Notes: generated by a model from the sequence alone, not told the origin. DNA of 49,558 nt from F1-120-MAGs238 sp964484185 (GCA_964484185.1 CAZAEQ010000032.1:1-49558), one strand, 5' to 3'. Counted from the stretch's first letter, positions 27,742 to 37,348 are shown. Made by a program: numbers and translations.

Positions 27742-28722
27742 TCAGGATTGGCTGGCCATGGTGATTGCGAGCTCTATTGCCGCGAGCATGGAGCCGGGAT
27801 CGGCGAGGTTTTTGCCAGCGATGTCGAAGGCAGTGCCATGGTCGGGGCTGGTGCGGATGGTGGGGAGGCCGACTGTGACGTTGACGGCTGTATCGCGCGA
27901 GAGGAGCTTGACGGGGATGAGCCCCTGATCGTGGTACATGGCGACGACCAGGTCATATTTGCCATTCAGGGCGGCGAGGAAAATCGTGTCTGCGGGAAAG
28001 GGGCCGCGGGCGTTGATGGATTCCTGCTGAGCTGCGCGAATCGCGGGGGCGATGATGGAATCGTCTTCGGAGCCGAGGAGTCCGTTTTCGCCCGCGTGGG
28101 GATTGAGGCCGCAGACTGCTATGCGTGGAGAGGCGATGCCAAGATCGCGGCACGCTTGCTGTCCGAGTCGGATGGTGGTGAGGACTCGGGCGGACGTAAG
28201 TGTTGTCGGAACCTGAGCAAGCGGGATGTGGACAGTTACGAGGATGACTTTGAGCTTTGGTGCGGCGAAGAACATTCCGAAATCGGTGATGCCGAATTGC
28301 TGGGCGAAGAGCTCGGTGTGGCCGGGGTAGTGGTGGCCTGCCATATGCCAGGCTTCTTTGCTTATGGGGGCGGTGACGACACCGTGGACGAAATCGGGAT
28401 GTGTGCGATCGAGTTTGGCGCGACGGATGGCTTCGATGCAGAATTGGAAGGAGGCATCGCCGCCGGAAGCAGTTGATCTGGCGTGTGGGGAGAATGCGGC
28501 GACTGGTTCAACGAGGCGAATGGGGGCATCGGGTGCGGTGGACCAAAGGGGTGAGATTCCCGCCGCGGATGCTGCGGAAATGAGGGGGGCGTTGAGTCCG
28601 ATGATGGTGAAGCGGGCTCGATTGGAAAGGCCGGGTTGTGCGAGGGCTTTGACGACGACTTCGGGACCGATGCCGCCGGGGTCGCCGAGAGTAATTGCAA
28701 GATGGAGGAGCGGTGTGGGCAT
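27742..28722 (-). CDS. pdxA: 4-hydroxythreonine-4-phosphate dehydrogenase
   Basis: 326 residues. The family signature GDPGGIGPE is at 13-21. Metal-binding and substrate residues are seen in TAPISKEA, GHTELFA, GLNPHAGE and AMYHDQGLIPVK; the end has TSPDHGTAFDIAGK. It oxidises 4-phosphohydroxy-threonine in the DXP-dependent pathway to pyridoxal 5'-phosphate. First gene of a minus-strand group with the membrane protein and folP, divergent from the zinc-ribbon array (51 bp). Confidence 0.95.
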   Translation of the reverse strand: MPTPLLHLAITLGDPGGIGPEVVVKALAQPGLSNRARFTIIGLNAPLISAASAAGISPLWSTAPDAPIRLVEPVAAFSPHARSTASGGDASFQFCIEAIRRAKLDRTHPDFVHGVVTAPISKEAWHMAGHHYPGHTELFAQQFGITDFGMFFAAPKLKVILVTVHIPLAQVPTTLTSARVLTTIRLGQQACRDLGIASPRIAVCGLNPHAGENGLLGSEDDSIIAPAIRAAQQESINARGPFPADTIFLAALNGKYDLVVAMYHDQGLIPVKLLSRDTAVNVTVGLPTIRTSPDHGTAFDIAGKNLADPGSMLAAIELAITMASQS

Positions 28723-28773
28723 GAAGGTTGAATTGGTGCAACGGGGAGAGTCAGATCATGGTAGAGTCTCTGC

Positions 28774-29853
28774 GTGAGTGACGATTTCAAGGGACATTCC
28801 GGAGCGAGGAAGATCGAGTGCCCGCGGTGCGGGTATGACGTGGCGGTTTTGCGGCCGCGGGAATGGGCGGATTTGGTGGGGACGTGTCCGGAGTGTGGAT
28901 TTGAGCTGAACTGGGCGGCGATCGATTCGCATCAGGTGTCATTGTGGTTTATTGAGTCGACTGGAAGCGGTCGAGGGGTCTGGTCTCGATGGTGGAGATC
29001 TTTCCTCAAGGTCTTGATGGTCAGACCGTTCTTTGCGGAAGTGACGCTTGAGAAGCCGGTAGTTTTGAGGCGGGCGGCGCTTTGGGCGGCGATCTTGTTT
29101 CTGGTATTGCAGTCGGTCTATGGGGTAGCAGTTGTCACCCGGAGGATGGCGACATATGTTGCTCCAGCTACGCCGCCACGAGGTGCGGTCATGGTCAGGA
29201 GAGTCGCTCCGGAAGAGGATGTGATCGGGTGGATCGTGAGCGAATTTACTGCGCCGGTGCTCGTTGTGGAAATTCAACCGACCACTGGTTGGCCGCCGAC
29301 AGTCGAATGGTCCAAGAGTGTGTGGCAGCAGATTGATCTTACTGGAGCGATCGAATTTCCAGTATCGGCGACGGAGGCGTGCATTGTCAGCGTTGGTGCA
29401 GGGCTCGTGACGCTTGCAACGAAGGTGGTGTGGGCGGTCACTTTAAGTACGCCGATCGTGCTTATGTGTTTGCCCTGGACGAGGCGGCGGGCAAAGGTGA
29501 AGGTCGCGCATGTGGTTCGGGCAACGGTGTATTCGCTGGCGGCGTTTGTGCCGCTGGTGCTGGGGAGGCTTTTGCTTGAGCTTGGGTTTGTGCCGCCAAC
29601 ATTTGGAACACAGTTGGGGCTGCCGGGCGGTTCAGCGGGATTCACTACGGAATCGAATTTTTGGCTTGTTATCGCGGCGATCTGTGCGATGGTGTGGTGC
29701 TGGAGCTGGTGGGCTGCGGTTTTGAGGGAACACTGGAAATTAACGGAGGCACGGGCGGTGTTTTTGAGTGTCGTGGTGATTCAGGTTCTGCTTGTGGCAA
29801 TTATTTTGACAATGAAGTTTAATCACTGGTATCCACACACATGGATGTTCTGA
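28774..29853 (+). CDS. Zinc-ribbon membrane protein, copy 1 of a tandem array
   Basis: 359 residues from GTG 28774 (-10-like TAGAGT 6 nt upstream, no ribosome site). Cys16, Cys19, Cys38 and Cys41 form a CPRCGYD...CPECGF zinc ribbon; five or more hydrophobic segments follow. It shares with the next two proteins a post-ribbon W..(F/L)(L/W).(V/A)L...F block and a late HWKL..AR motif. The last 13 nt overlap the next gene. Function unknown; proteins with this N-terminal ribbon are common in planctomycete genomes to my knowledge. The ribbon could bind metal or a partner at the cytoplasmic face. Confidence 0.75.
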   Translation: MSDDFKGHSGARKIECPRCGYDVAVLRPREWADLVGTCPECGFELNWAAIDSHQVSLWFIESTGSGRGVWSRWWRSFLKVLMVRPFFAEVTLEKPVVLRRAALWAAILFLVLQSVYGVAVVTRRMATYVAPATPPRGAVMVRRVAPEEDVIGWIVSEFTAPVLVVEIQPTTGWPPTVEWSKSVWQQIDLTGAIEFPVSATEACIVSVGAGLVTLATKVVWAVTLSTPIVLMCLPWTRRRAKVKVAHVVRATVYSLAAFVPLVLGRLLLELGFVPPTFGTQLGLPGGSAGFTTESNFWLVIAAICAMVWCWSWWAAVLREHWKLTEARAVFLSVVVIQVLLVAIILTMKFNHWYPHTWMF

Positions 29854-30929
29854 TCGATCAGAATCACCTGGAGAGTGCTTCAGCGCCGCGATGCCCGCGG
29901 TGCGGGTATGACTTGAGCGGAACAGTGAGCGCGTGGAAGGAGCAATGCGAACTCCGCGGCACGTGTTCAGAGTGCGGATATGAATACGCGTGGGCAGATG
30001 TGATGCGGCCTGAGCGACAGCTGCCGTGGTGGTTATTTGACTATTCAAATGGGGCGTGGGGGAGCTGGAAAGGTGCGTGGTTGACGTTCTGGAAGGCGCT
30101 GGTGCCGCGCTTATTCTTCAGGCGCGTGCAGCTTTGGCATGCGCCGGTGGTCAAGCGAATCGTGTGGTGGCTGCCGCTATTGCTGGTTGCCGCGTATGTG
30201 GCGGCTGCGGGGATGGGGTGTGCAGCTTTGTGGCTAGCGCTTTCGAATGCCAGTGGGCCGGGGTTTGTGAACCTGGGGATGAACATCTACGGATTTGCTG
30301 GTGAGGAGGAGTGGATTCAGTATGTGAATATTCTCGCCGCGCCTGTGGGAGAGTTGCGAGCGCAGTGGGGCAACGCGCCAAATTACACTGTGGTCGGATG
30401 GAACTGGCAGTTTTTTTCAGTTGCTCCCAGCATGATTTTTGTTGGAAGCGCTGCGGTCGCCTGGCCGCTTGCGTTGCTGTTGATGCAACCGACGCGCCGA
30501 ATTGCGCGGATACGCGGTGTCCACGTGCTGAGATGCACGATCTATTCGCTGGGATGGTTGGCGGTGGTAGCGTGGGGGGCCGCGCTTTGGAGAGTATTAG
30601 TAGCGACATTGTCGATCATCGAGACGATGAGGCCAGGAACTGCAGCGACGAATTTGATTGACGAGTTCAGGTATTCCCACGCAGCGCAGGTCTTGAGGTC
30701 ACCGATCGCAGCGCTTGACGCTGGCGGAGGCGGGTGGAATCTTGTCGCAGCTGTGTTTGGGGTAAGCGTGCTTCTCTATCAAAGCTGGTGGTGGTACGAG
30801 GTGATTTCGAAGCACTGGAAACTCAATCAGGCACGATTGACATTGTTCCTTCTGGGAATAATCGCGTGGACAATTGCGATTCTTGCAGTGATCGGACCGA
30901 TGTCTTATCGTTACATATTCATGAATTAG
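29841..30929 (+). CDS. Zinc-ribbon membrane protein, copy 2 of a tandem array
   Basis: 362 residues. Starts inside the end of copy 1 (13-nt overlap), so it is translationally coupled. The ribbon uses Cys18, Cys21, Cys42 and Cys45 (CPRCGYD...CSECGY). About five hydrophobic segments; WKGAWLTFWKALVPRLFFRR after the ribbon and SKHWKLNQAR near the end match copies 1 and 3. No enzymatic motif is visible. Followed 7 bp later by copy 3. Confidence 0.75.
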   Translation: MDVLIDQNHLESASAPRCPRCGYDLSGTVSAWKEQCELRGTCSECGYEYAWADVMRPERQLPWWLFDYSNGAWGSWKGAWLTFWKALVPRLFFRRVQLWHAPVVKRIVWWLPLLLVAAYVAAAGMGCAALWLALSNASGPGFVNLGMNIYGFAGEEEWIQYVNILAAPVGELRAQWGNAPNYTVVGWNWQFFSVAPSMIFVGSAAVAWPLALLLMQPTRRIARIRGVHVLRCTIYSLGWLAVVAWGAALWRVLVATLSIIETMRPGTAATNLIDEFRYSHAAQVLRSPIAALDAGGGGWNLVAAVFGVSVLLYQSWWWYEVISKHWKLNQARLTLFLLGIIAWTIAILAVIGPMSYRYIFMN

Positions 30930-30936
30930 CAGCGGC

Positions 30937-31869
30937 ATGAGCGAAATACGCGATGACAATTTCAGAAGGGTGCCAGATTGTCCGCGTTGCGGATATGAGC
31001 TGCGCGGACTGCCGATTCCTGGTGGAAAGCAACCGGAAGGCGCTGGGCAGTGCCCGGAGTGCGGCTTGGTCTTTGAATGGTCAGAATTGCTGAATCCGCT
31101 GTATCTTGCGCCAAAGTGGTTTGTGGAGATTGGTCACGGACGGTTGATTCTCCAGTCGTTGAGAACGACGTTCCATTCATTGTTTCCATGGAAATTCTGG
31201 CGGATGGTGCAGATGGGATTCCCGCAGCACTTTGGGCGGGCGATCGCGTGCATGTTCATTGGGTTTGTCGGGATTTGGCTCAGTGTGTGTCTCATCGGTG
31301 CGATGTGGACAATATTATTTGACTCGCTTGCATCGCAGTATCCCTGGGCGACGAGACTGGTAGACTCGCTCTATACGCGACCATTCAGGACACTGATAGA
31401 AATTTTCTGGCCAGAAGAGTCAGGGTTTCTCAGCACTCCTTGGCAGATGACGACCTACATCGCGTGCTTTGCGATGCCGATTGCCATGCAACTTGCGCCG
31501 GATACGTTGCGCCGCGCGAAGGTACTTAAGGCACATCTTTTTCGAATCGCAATCTACTGCGTGGCTCCGGTGCTGCTGACGGGAGCGATTCCCGGTGTGT
31601 GTCGGGCACTCTGGTGGTTGTATGAGATCGAAGTGCGAGGAAAAAGTTACTGGTGGGGCGGAAGCGACTTCATGCATAAACACGCATTCTGGGTTCGACC
31701 GAGCATTGCGTTCCTGGCGATTGTTATGACTTGGGGGTTCGCCTGCTCGCGATACTTGAAGCTGCCCCGGCCCTGGCTGGTAGCGGGTCTGCTAGGCATG
31801 GTGTCGGTATTAGCGGGAGCGCTGATCACGATTCTCACGGTGGATTCTTACTCGCTCTTCGATGATTAG
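30937..31869 (+). CDS. Zinc-ribbon membrane protein, copy 3 of a tandem array
   Basis: 310 residues, starting 7 bp after copy 2. Ribbon Cys15, Cys18, Cys39 and Cys42 (CPRCGYE...CPECGL). Shorter loops than copies 1 and 2 but the same order: ribbon, amphipathic W-rich section, four to five membrane spans. The late HWKL..AR motif is replaced by a diverged YLKLPRPW. glyA follows after 30 bp with its own -10-like site. Function unknown. Confidence 0.75.
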   Translation: MSEIRDDNFRRVPDCPRCGYELRGLPIPGGKQPEGAGQCPECGLVFEWSELLNPLYLAPKWFVEIGHGRLILQSLRTTFHSLFPWKFWRMVQMGFPQHFGRAIACMFIGFVGIWLSVCLIGAMWTILFDSLASQYPWATRLVDSLYTRPFRTLIEIFWPEESGFLSTPWQMTTYIACFAMPIAMQLAPDTLRRAKVLKAHLFRIAIYCVAPVLLTGAIPGVCRALWWLYEIEVRGKSYWWGGSDFMHKHAFWVRPSIAFLAIVMTWGFACSRYLKLPRPWLVAGLLGMVSVLAGALITILTVDSYSLFDD

Positions 31870-31899
31870 TCGAATGCGACGAGCGTAACATTCTGCCCT

Positions 31900-33174
31900 A
31901 TGAACGCATTGACAAAAACCGATCCCGAAATCGCATCTCTTATCCGTATGGAGGCAGAGCGCCAGGAGACGACACTGGAATTGATTGCGAGCGAGAATCA
32001 CACTTCGCCGGCGGTCATGGAGGCGATGGGGACGTGTCTGACGAATAAGTACGCCGAGGGGTATCCCGGCGCGCGGTATTACAACGGGTGCGAGTTTCAC
32101 GACAAGGTGGAGACCTTGGCGATTGAGCGGGCCAAGGCGATGTTTGGTGCGAAGTTTGCAAATGTGCAGCCGCACTCGGGGGCTCAAGCTAATGCGGCGG
32201 TGTTCATGGGATTGATGGAGCCGGGGTCGACGTTTGCATCGTTATTGCTGAAAGATGGCGGGCATCTTTCGCACGGAATGAAGATCAACTTCAGCGGGCG
32301 GTATTACAACCCGGTTCATTACCCGTTGCATTACGATGCAGCGCATCCGGAGTTTGAGCGGATCGATTACGACGCCGCTCGCAAGGTGTGTCTGGAGCAC
32401 AAGCCCAAGGTGATTATGTGCGGGTATTCGGCGTATCCGCGGACGATTGATTTTGCGCGTTTCAGGGCGATCGCGGATGAAGTGGGGGCGTTGCTGGTGG
32501 CCGATGTCGCGCACATTGCAGGACTCATCGCGGGAGGAAGCCATCCAAATGCACTGCCACATGCACATGTTGTGACGACCACAACACACAAGACGCTGCG
32601 TGGGCCGCGTGGCGGACTGATTGTGACCAACGATGAAGAACTGGCGAAGAAGATCGATAAGGCGGTGTTCCCGGGCATGCAGGGCGGGCCGCTTATGCAC
32701 ATAATCGCGGCCAAGGCCGTTGCGTTCGGTGAGGCCCTCAAGCCGGAGTTCAAGACGTATACACAGCAGGTGGTGAAGAACGCAAAGGCGCTCGCGGCTG
32801 CGATGGTTGAGAAGGGGTATCGCATCACCAGCGGCGGGACCGACAATCATCTGATGCTCGTTGACCTTCGCAAAAAGAGCGACAAACTCACTGGGCTTGA
32901 TGGCGGCAAATGGCTGGAAAATGCGGGGATTATCTGCAATATGAACGGAATTCCCAATGATCCGCGGCCGCCGCGGATTACGAGCGGAATTCGCCTGGGG
33001 TCACCCGCGCTCACAACTCGCGGCATGAAAGAAACCGAGATGGCGGTGGTTGCCGGGTTCATTGATCGCGTGCTTTCGGCGGGCATCGAAGGGTCCGATG
33101 AATTGGCGAAGGCGACCAGCGAAGTGCGCAGCAGCGTCAAGCAGCTCTGTGCGAGATTCCCGATGCCTCACTAA
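31900..33174 (+). CDS. glyA: Serine hydroxymethyltransferase
   Basis: 424 residues, usual length. N-terminal LELIASEN, then NKYAEGYPGARYY, QPHSGAQAN, VADVAHIAGLIAGG and the PLP-binding lysine in TTTTHKTLRGPRGG (Lys231). It interconverts serine and glycine, loading tetrahydrofolate with the one-carbon unit, in the cytoplasm. The dihydropteroate synthase gene is 5 kb away, so the folate link is only regional. No ribosome site; a -10-like TAACAT (31886-31891) lies 8 nt before the ATG. Ends 6 bp from the convergent glycosyltransferase gene. Confidence 0.97.
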   Translation: MNALTKTDPEIASLIRMEAERQETTLELIASENHTSPAVMEAMGTCLTNKYAEGYPGARYYNGCEFHDKVETLAIERAKAMFGAKFANVQPHSGAQANAAVFMGLMEPGSTFASLLLKDGGHLSHGMKINFSGRYYNPVHYPLHYDAAHPEFERIDYDAARKVCLEHKPKVIMCGYSAYPRTIDFARFRAIADEVGALLVADVAHIAGLIAGGSHPNALPHAHVVTTTTHKTLRGPRGGLIVTNDEELAKKIDKAVFPGMQGGPLMHIIAAKAVAFGEALKPEFKTYTQQVVKNAKALAAAMVEKGYRITSGGTDNHLMLVDLRKKSDKLTGLDGGKWLENAGIICNMNGIPNDPRPPRITSGIRLGSPALTTRGMKETEMAVVAGFIDRVLSAGIEGSDELAKATSEVRSSVKQLCARFPMPH

Positions 33175-33180
33175 GAGGCC

Positions 33181-34392
33181 TCAGTGAGCGGCGGGCACAA
33201 GATTGTGAATTGCCGTCAGGAGTCTAGTTTCAAATGCAGCTGCGCTGAAATTCTCAGCGTTGGAGCGGCAGGCGACTTCATCGACTTCGCAGCGAGCAGC
33301 AGCGTCGCACAGCGATTGCGGTGTCGAATCGTGAAACAACGCGCCCGTAATTCCATCATGCACGCTGTCGAGTGCTCCGCCTTGTGCAAATGCGACAACT
33401 GGTGTGCCGCAGGCCTGGGCTTCTACGGCGACGATGCCAAAGTCCTCGCACTGCGGGAAGACAACAAGTCGGGCGCGGCGGTAGAGTGAGCGCAGTTCAT
33501 CATCGCTGACGTGACCGAGGAATCTGGTGTGCGGACCTGCGAGTGATTTCAAGCGGTTGGCGTCGCTGCCGTTGCCAGCGATGAGCAATGGTTTTTTTGC
33601 TAGTTCTGCAGCTGTAATTGCGAGTTCCACGTTCTTATAGCTTTCGAGGGCTCCGGTGTAGAGCCAGTAATCTTCATGTATGATGCGCGAGTCGGGTGTG
33701 AAGTAATCAGTGCGTACCGGCGGGTGAATGACTTTCGAGTCACGACCGAAGCATCGCTCGATTTCGCGCGCTGTGTGCTTCGAATTTGCGAGGAATTGCG
33801 TGACATTCGCGGCGGTGGCACGATCCCACGCCTTGAAACGAGCTCGATACGCGCGAAGACCCACTCCTCGCAGAAAGCTGCCGCGTGCGTAGGCGACTTC
33901 CTGGCTCCAGATGTATCGCGCGGGCGAATGGCAATAGCAGAGGTGGGGGACGGTGTGCGGCGGGCGAAGGCCTTTGATCGCAGCGGAACTGGTGGAAATG
34001 AGTAGGTCGATTGGTTCGCGCTGGTGAAGGGTGGCCAAACGGCGAGAGAGATGTTCGACGGCGGTGGGGTATGCGGGCAGCATCCAGCGGCGAAAGCGAT
34101 CAGAGAATCCCGGGACATTTCCCAGCGGCCAGCAGACGCGTGGCACATCGTTTGTCGCGGGACCGATCATGCCGCCGTCATCGAACATTGTGAAGAGGCC
34201 GACAAGGGTGTGGTCTCTGGAGAGGCACTGGGCAATGGCTTCAAGGACGCGTTCTCCGCCGCGGACTCCGGCGATCCAGTCATGGGCCAGAACAATCCGA
34301 AGGCGTCGCGAAGCGGTGTTTCCAGGGGCAATCCGCGGCATCAAAGTGCCGGCCTGCGTTGGGGTCGAGTTGGCGGAAAGTGGTTCTATCAT
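33181..34392 (-). CDS. Glycosyltransferase family 4 protein
   Basis: 403 residues from ATG 34392; a TTG at 34449 would add 19 and overlap the divergent gene. GT-B fold: N-terminal RIVLAHDWIAGVRGGERVLEAIA (acceptor side), then WLYTGALESYKNVELAI and CEDFGIVAVEAQACGTPVVAF, which contains the EX7E pattern of retaining GT4 enzymes. It should move a sugar from a nucleotide-sugar to a polysaccharide or lipid-linked acceptor at the inner face of the membrane. No other glycan gene is nearby, so the product is unknown. Confidence 0.88.
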   Translation of the reverse strand: MIEPLSANSTPTQAGTLMPRIAPGNTASRRLRIVLAHDWIAGVRGGERVLEAIAQCLSRDHTLVGLFTMFDDGGMIGPATNDVPRVCWPLGNVPGFSDRFRRWMLPAYPTAVEHLSRRLATLHQREPIDLLISTSSAAIKGLRPPHTVPHLCYCHSPARYIWSQEVAYARGSFLRGVGLRAYRARFKAWDRATAANVTQFLANSKHTAREIERCFGRDSKVIHPPVRTDYFTPDSRIIHEDYWLYTGALESYKNVELAITAAELAKKPLLIAGNGSDANRLKSLAGPHTRFLGHVSDDELRSLYRRARLVVFPQCEDFGIVAVEAQACGTPVVAFAQGGALDSVHDGITGALFHDSTPQSLCDAAARCEVDEVACRSNAENFSAAAFETRLLTAIHNLVPAAH

Positions 34393-34399
34393 CGGGGAT

Positions 34400-35530
34400 G
34401 TGGCAGGTACATTCGGGAGATCGACTCTGGCTGTAATTTCAGTAAACAACCGATTCGGGCTGGATTATCGTAGCGAAGCCGCGAGCTTTGCGACTTTTCG
34501 ACGTCCGCTTGTAGATATACATGCACATATCAATGGACCAACGGCGTCGAAGATTTACGCCGAAGTCCAGCAGTTGTACGGTGTGCGACAGACGTTCAGC
34601 ATGACGCAGTTGCCTGCATGTGCGGCAGTACGAGAAGTGATGGGCGACAAAGTGCGGTTCATGTGCATCCCGACATTTAGTGACCCCGACAAGGGGCGTG
34701 CATTTCGTCACGGATACGTGGATGCGATTAAGGATTTCTCGAAGGATTTTGGCGCCAAGGTGATGAAGATATGGAGTTCGCCGCGATTGCGGGAGCTCGT
34801 GCCGGATGGAAGAGCAGATGTATGGGAGATTGACTCGGAGTGGCGCGTACGGCAGGTTGAGGCGGCGTTGTCATTGGACATGATGGTCATGATTCACATC
34901 GCCGATCCTAATACATGGTTCAGCACCAAGTGGAGTGATGCATCAAAGTACGACACCAAAGCGCAGCAGTATGAAAGCCTGGAGCGAATGATTTCGAAGT
35001 ATCAGGTGCCATGGATCGCGGCGCACATGGGCGGGTGGCCTGAAGATCTGGCGTTCCTTTCCGGGCTCCTCACGCGGCATCGGAATCTGTATCTCGATAC
35101 CAGCGCGACCAAGTGGATGATTCGCGAATTGTCAAAGCACTCGCGCGAAGAACTGATCGCGTTCCTTACAAAGTTCAAGGGACGGATTCTCTTTGGGTCT
35201 GACATTGTGACGATGGAAGATCATGTGACGCCGAAGAAGGCGATGCCTGAGAGCATCAAGAGCGATCAGGCGTCGAGCCCGGAGGCCGCGTTTGATCTGT
35301 ACGCGAGCCGCTATTACGCGCTGCGGACAATGTGGGAAAAGAGCGGCGAGCGCGAGTCGCCGATCGCGGATGAAGACCTGGCGATGGTGGATTCGGTGAA
35401 GTACAACGCGATGTCGGCGCCGATTGTGAAGGGTTTTGAGTTGCCGCGGGATCTGCTGGAATCGCTGTATTTTGAAGCGGGTGAAAAACTGATGGGCGAC
35501 TGGGAGCAGGGAACATGGAAGCCCCTGTAG
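34400..35530 (+). CDS. Amidohydrolase family protein (TIM-barrel metal hydrolase)
   Basis: 376 residues from GTG 34400, with GGGG just upstream; the frame extends to 34031 but that part lies antisense to the glycosyltransferase. An HxH metal site is at VDIHAH near the N-terminus; a later His is in PWIAAHMGGWPED and an Asp in ILFGSDIVTME, as in the amidohydrolase-2 (decarboxylase-like) group. The substrate is unknown. It overlaps the following GNAT gene by 16 nt, so they are coupled. Confidence 0.75.
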   Translation: MAGTFGRSTLAVISVNNRFGLDYRSEAASFATFRRPLVDIHAHINGPTASKIYAEVQQLYGVRQTFSMTQLPACAAVREVMGDKVRFMCIPTFSDPDKGRAFRHGYVDAIKDFSKDFGAKVMKIWSSPRLRELVPDGRADVWEIDSEWRVRQVEAALSLDMMVMIHIADPNTWFSTKWSDASKYDTKAQQYESLERMISKYQVPWIAAHMGGWPEDLAFLSGLLTRHRNLYLDTSATKWMIRELSKHSREELIAFLTKFKGRILFGSDIVTMEDHVTPKKAMPESIKSDQASSPEAAFDLYASRYYALRTMWEKSGERESPIADEDLAMVDSVKYNAMSAPIVKGFELPRDLLESLYFEAGEKLMGDWEQGTWKPL

Positions 35531-35997
35531 CTGAAATTCGCCCGGCAACAGCGGCGGACATTTCCGCGATTCTGCCCATGGTGCAGAAGATCTGTGACAT
35601 GCATCGGACAATGGACCCGCAGCGATATCCCTTTGTCGATGATATCGCCGAGCGTTATCGCGGCTGGCTTCGAAAGCGCAGTGAGGATGCCGATTCGGTG
35701 TTGCTTGTTGCGTCTGTCGGCGAAACAGCAGCGGGTTTCATCGTGGGCGAGATACTCGATGAGATCCCGGTTTTCACGTTGACTCGCTATGGATTTCTGC
35801 ACGATTTATGGGTGGAACCGCAGTTTCGGCGGCAAGGTATTGCCCGGAAATTGTTGATAGAAGCGATGGCCAGATTGAAAGCTCGCGGCGTTTCTCAAAT
35901 TCGGGGCGACACTGCACATAGGAATAACGAGTCGCGCGAGTTGCTCGAAGGACTTGGATTCCGAGCATCTACCATCCTGATGGTGTACCAGACGTAA
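35515..35997 (+). CDS. GNAT family N-acetyltransferase
   Basis: 160 residues. The acetyl-CoA-binding motif A is LWVEPQFRRQGIARKLL, followed by ESRELLEGLGF as usual for motif B. It transfers an acetyl group to an amine whose identity cannot be told. The start overlaps the amidohydrolase end by 16 nt, which suggests a shared job. Confidence 0.88.
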   Translation: MEAPVAEIRPATAADISAILPMVQKICDMHRTMDPQRYPFVDDIAERYRGWLRKRSEDADSVLLVASVGETAAGFIVGEILDEIPVFTLTRYGFLHDLWVEPQFRRQGIARKLLIEAMARLKARGVSQIRGDTAHRNNESRELLEGLGFRASTILMVYQT

Positions 35998-36028
35998 AAC
36001 GCATCAGTGGCGTCCTACGCTGCGCCAG

Positions 36029-37228
36029 ATGCCTCTGCCGCGAAATGTCAAATCTCTTGGACTGGTGAGTTTCTTCACTGACATTGCATCAGAGATGCTC
36101 TATCCGATCATACCGCTTTTCATAGTCGGAACATTGGGCGCCAGTCCCGCGATACTCGGCGTTATCGAGGGCCTTGCGGACGGTTTGGCCAGCAGCTTGA
36201 AATGGGTTGGTGGCAGGTTGTCAGATCGCACTGGCAAGCGCAAGCCGTTTGTGATCGGCGGCTACTCGTTGAGCGCGTTGAGTAAACCCATTATGGGCCT
36301 CGCCGCCGTGGTCGCTGGCCCGGCTGCCTGGTCGATTTTCCTCACTGGACGAATTTCAGATCGCGTTGGGAAGGCTGTCCGAACCGCGCCGCGCGATGCG
36401 TTGATAGCCGACTCGGTACCCCAAGAGCAGCGCGGAGCGGCGTTTGGGTTTCACCGCACGATGGATACCTGCGGCGCGATTGTGGGCCCCCTGATCACGC
36501 TGATCGTCATTAATCGTTTTCCAGATCTGCCGCTGCACTACCTGTTCTTTGTCGCGATCATTCCGGGCATGATCAGTGTTTTGATCGCGATGAGATATGT
36601 CACCGAAATTCGAGTTGCACCAAAGTCAGAGAAGGTGCTCGCGGTGAAGCACTCGTATTCCGCGCGATTCTGGTGGATTGTGGTTGCCTTTGCCATCTTC
36701 TCTCTCGGCAACAGCAGCGACTCGTTCCTTCTTCTTCGTGCCAAGGAACTTGGTCTGGGCTTCTCGCAGGTGATCTTCGCCTACTCGCTTTACAATCTCG
36801 TCGGCGCACTGCTCGCCTGGCCACTGGGGCAACTGTCAGATCGCATCGGTCGCGTGCCGCTCATTGTCACAGGGTGGCTCATCTACGCACTGGTCTACAG
36901 CATCTTCGCATTTAACCAGAACTCGCTCGTGGTCTGGCTGTCGATGTGCGGCTATGGCCTGTATGCCGCGCTTACAGAAGGTGTGATTAAGGCGATGGTC
37001 AGCGATCATGTCGAGTCTGCGCACCGGGCATCGGCTCTGGGGATCGTCGCCGGGGTCGGCGGCGTATGCCAGGTGATTGCCAGCATAGTTACCGGTCTGC
37101 TCTGGCAGCAGAAAATCATTGATGGCCAGTTTTCTCTGGCGTTTCTCGTCGGTGCTGGTTGTGCTGGAATTGCTGTTTTTGTGATTCTCGGAAGTACGCT
37201 GGCGGCGAAAAAAACCGTTTCATCCTGA
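36029..37228 (+). CDS. Major facilitator superfamily transporter
   Basis: 399 residues with about 12 membrane spans. It begins SLGLVSFFTDIASEMLYPIIPLF, and has the MFS motif GGRLSDRTGKRK between spans 2 and 3 and its echo GQLSDRIGRVP in the second half. The N-terminus resembles a common MFS group of unknown substrate (possibly drug or metabolite efflux). -10-like TACGCT (36016-36021) lies 7 nt before the ATG and no ribosome site is seen, so a leaderless start is likely. Confidence 0.9.
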   Translation: MPLPRNVKSLGLVSFFTDIASEMLYPIIPLFIVGTLGASPAILGVIEGLADGLASSLKWVGGRLSDRTGKRKPFVIGGYSLSALSKPIMGLAAVVAGPAAWSIFLTGRISDRVGKAVRTAPRDALIADSVPQEQRGAAFGFHRTMDTCGAIVGPLITLIVINRFPDLPLHYLFFVAIIPGMISVLIAMRYVTEIRVAPKSEKVLAVKHSYSARFWWIVVAFAIFSLGNSSDSFLLLRAKELGLGFSQVIFAYSLYNLVGALLAWPLGQLSDRIGRVPLIVTGWLIYALVYSIFAFNQNSLVVWLSMCGYGLYAALTEGVIKAMVSDHVESAHRASALGIVAGVGGVCQVIASIVTGLLWQQKIIDGQFSLAFLVGAGCAGIAVFVILGSTLAAKKTVSS

Positions 37229-37257
37229 CTACCATTGGCCCGACAATTTATTCACCT

Positions 37258-37344
37258 GGAGAGGTGGCAGAGCGGCTGAATGCGTCAGACTTGAAATCTG
37301 ATTGTGGCAATAGCCACACGGGGGTTCGAATCCCTCCTTCTCCG
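37258..37344 (+). tRNA. tRNA-Ser(UGA)
   Basis: The acceptor GGAGAGG pairs with CTTCTCC (37337-37343), the anticodon loop is CTTGAAA with TGA, and there is a class II long variable arm (TGTGGC/GCCACA) and T-arm GGTTCGAATCC. The discriminator is G and no CCA is encoded. Reads UCA codons (with wobble). Confidence 0.96.
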
Positions 37345-37348
37345 TTGC

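Noticed and set aside
26342..28476. Plus-strand frames of 313 and 249 residues
   Set aside because: Antisense to folP and pdxA, both with clear family motifs.
34031..34399. N-terminal extension of the amidohydrolase
   Set aside because: It is antisense to the glycosyltransferase coding region and has an unnatural Arg/Ser-rich composition.
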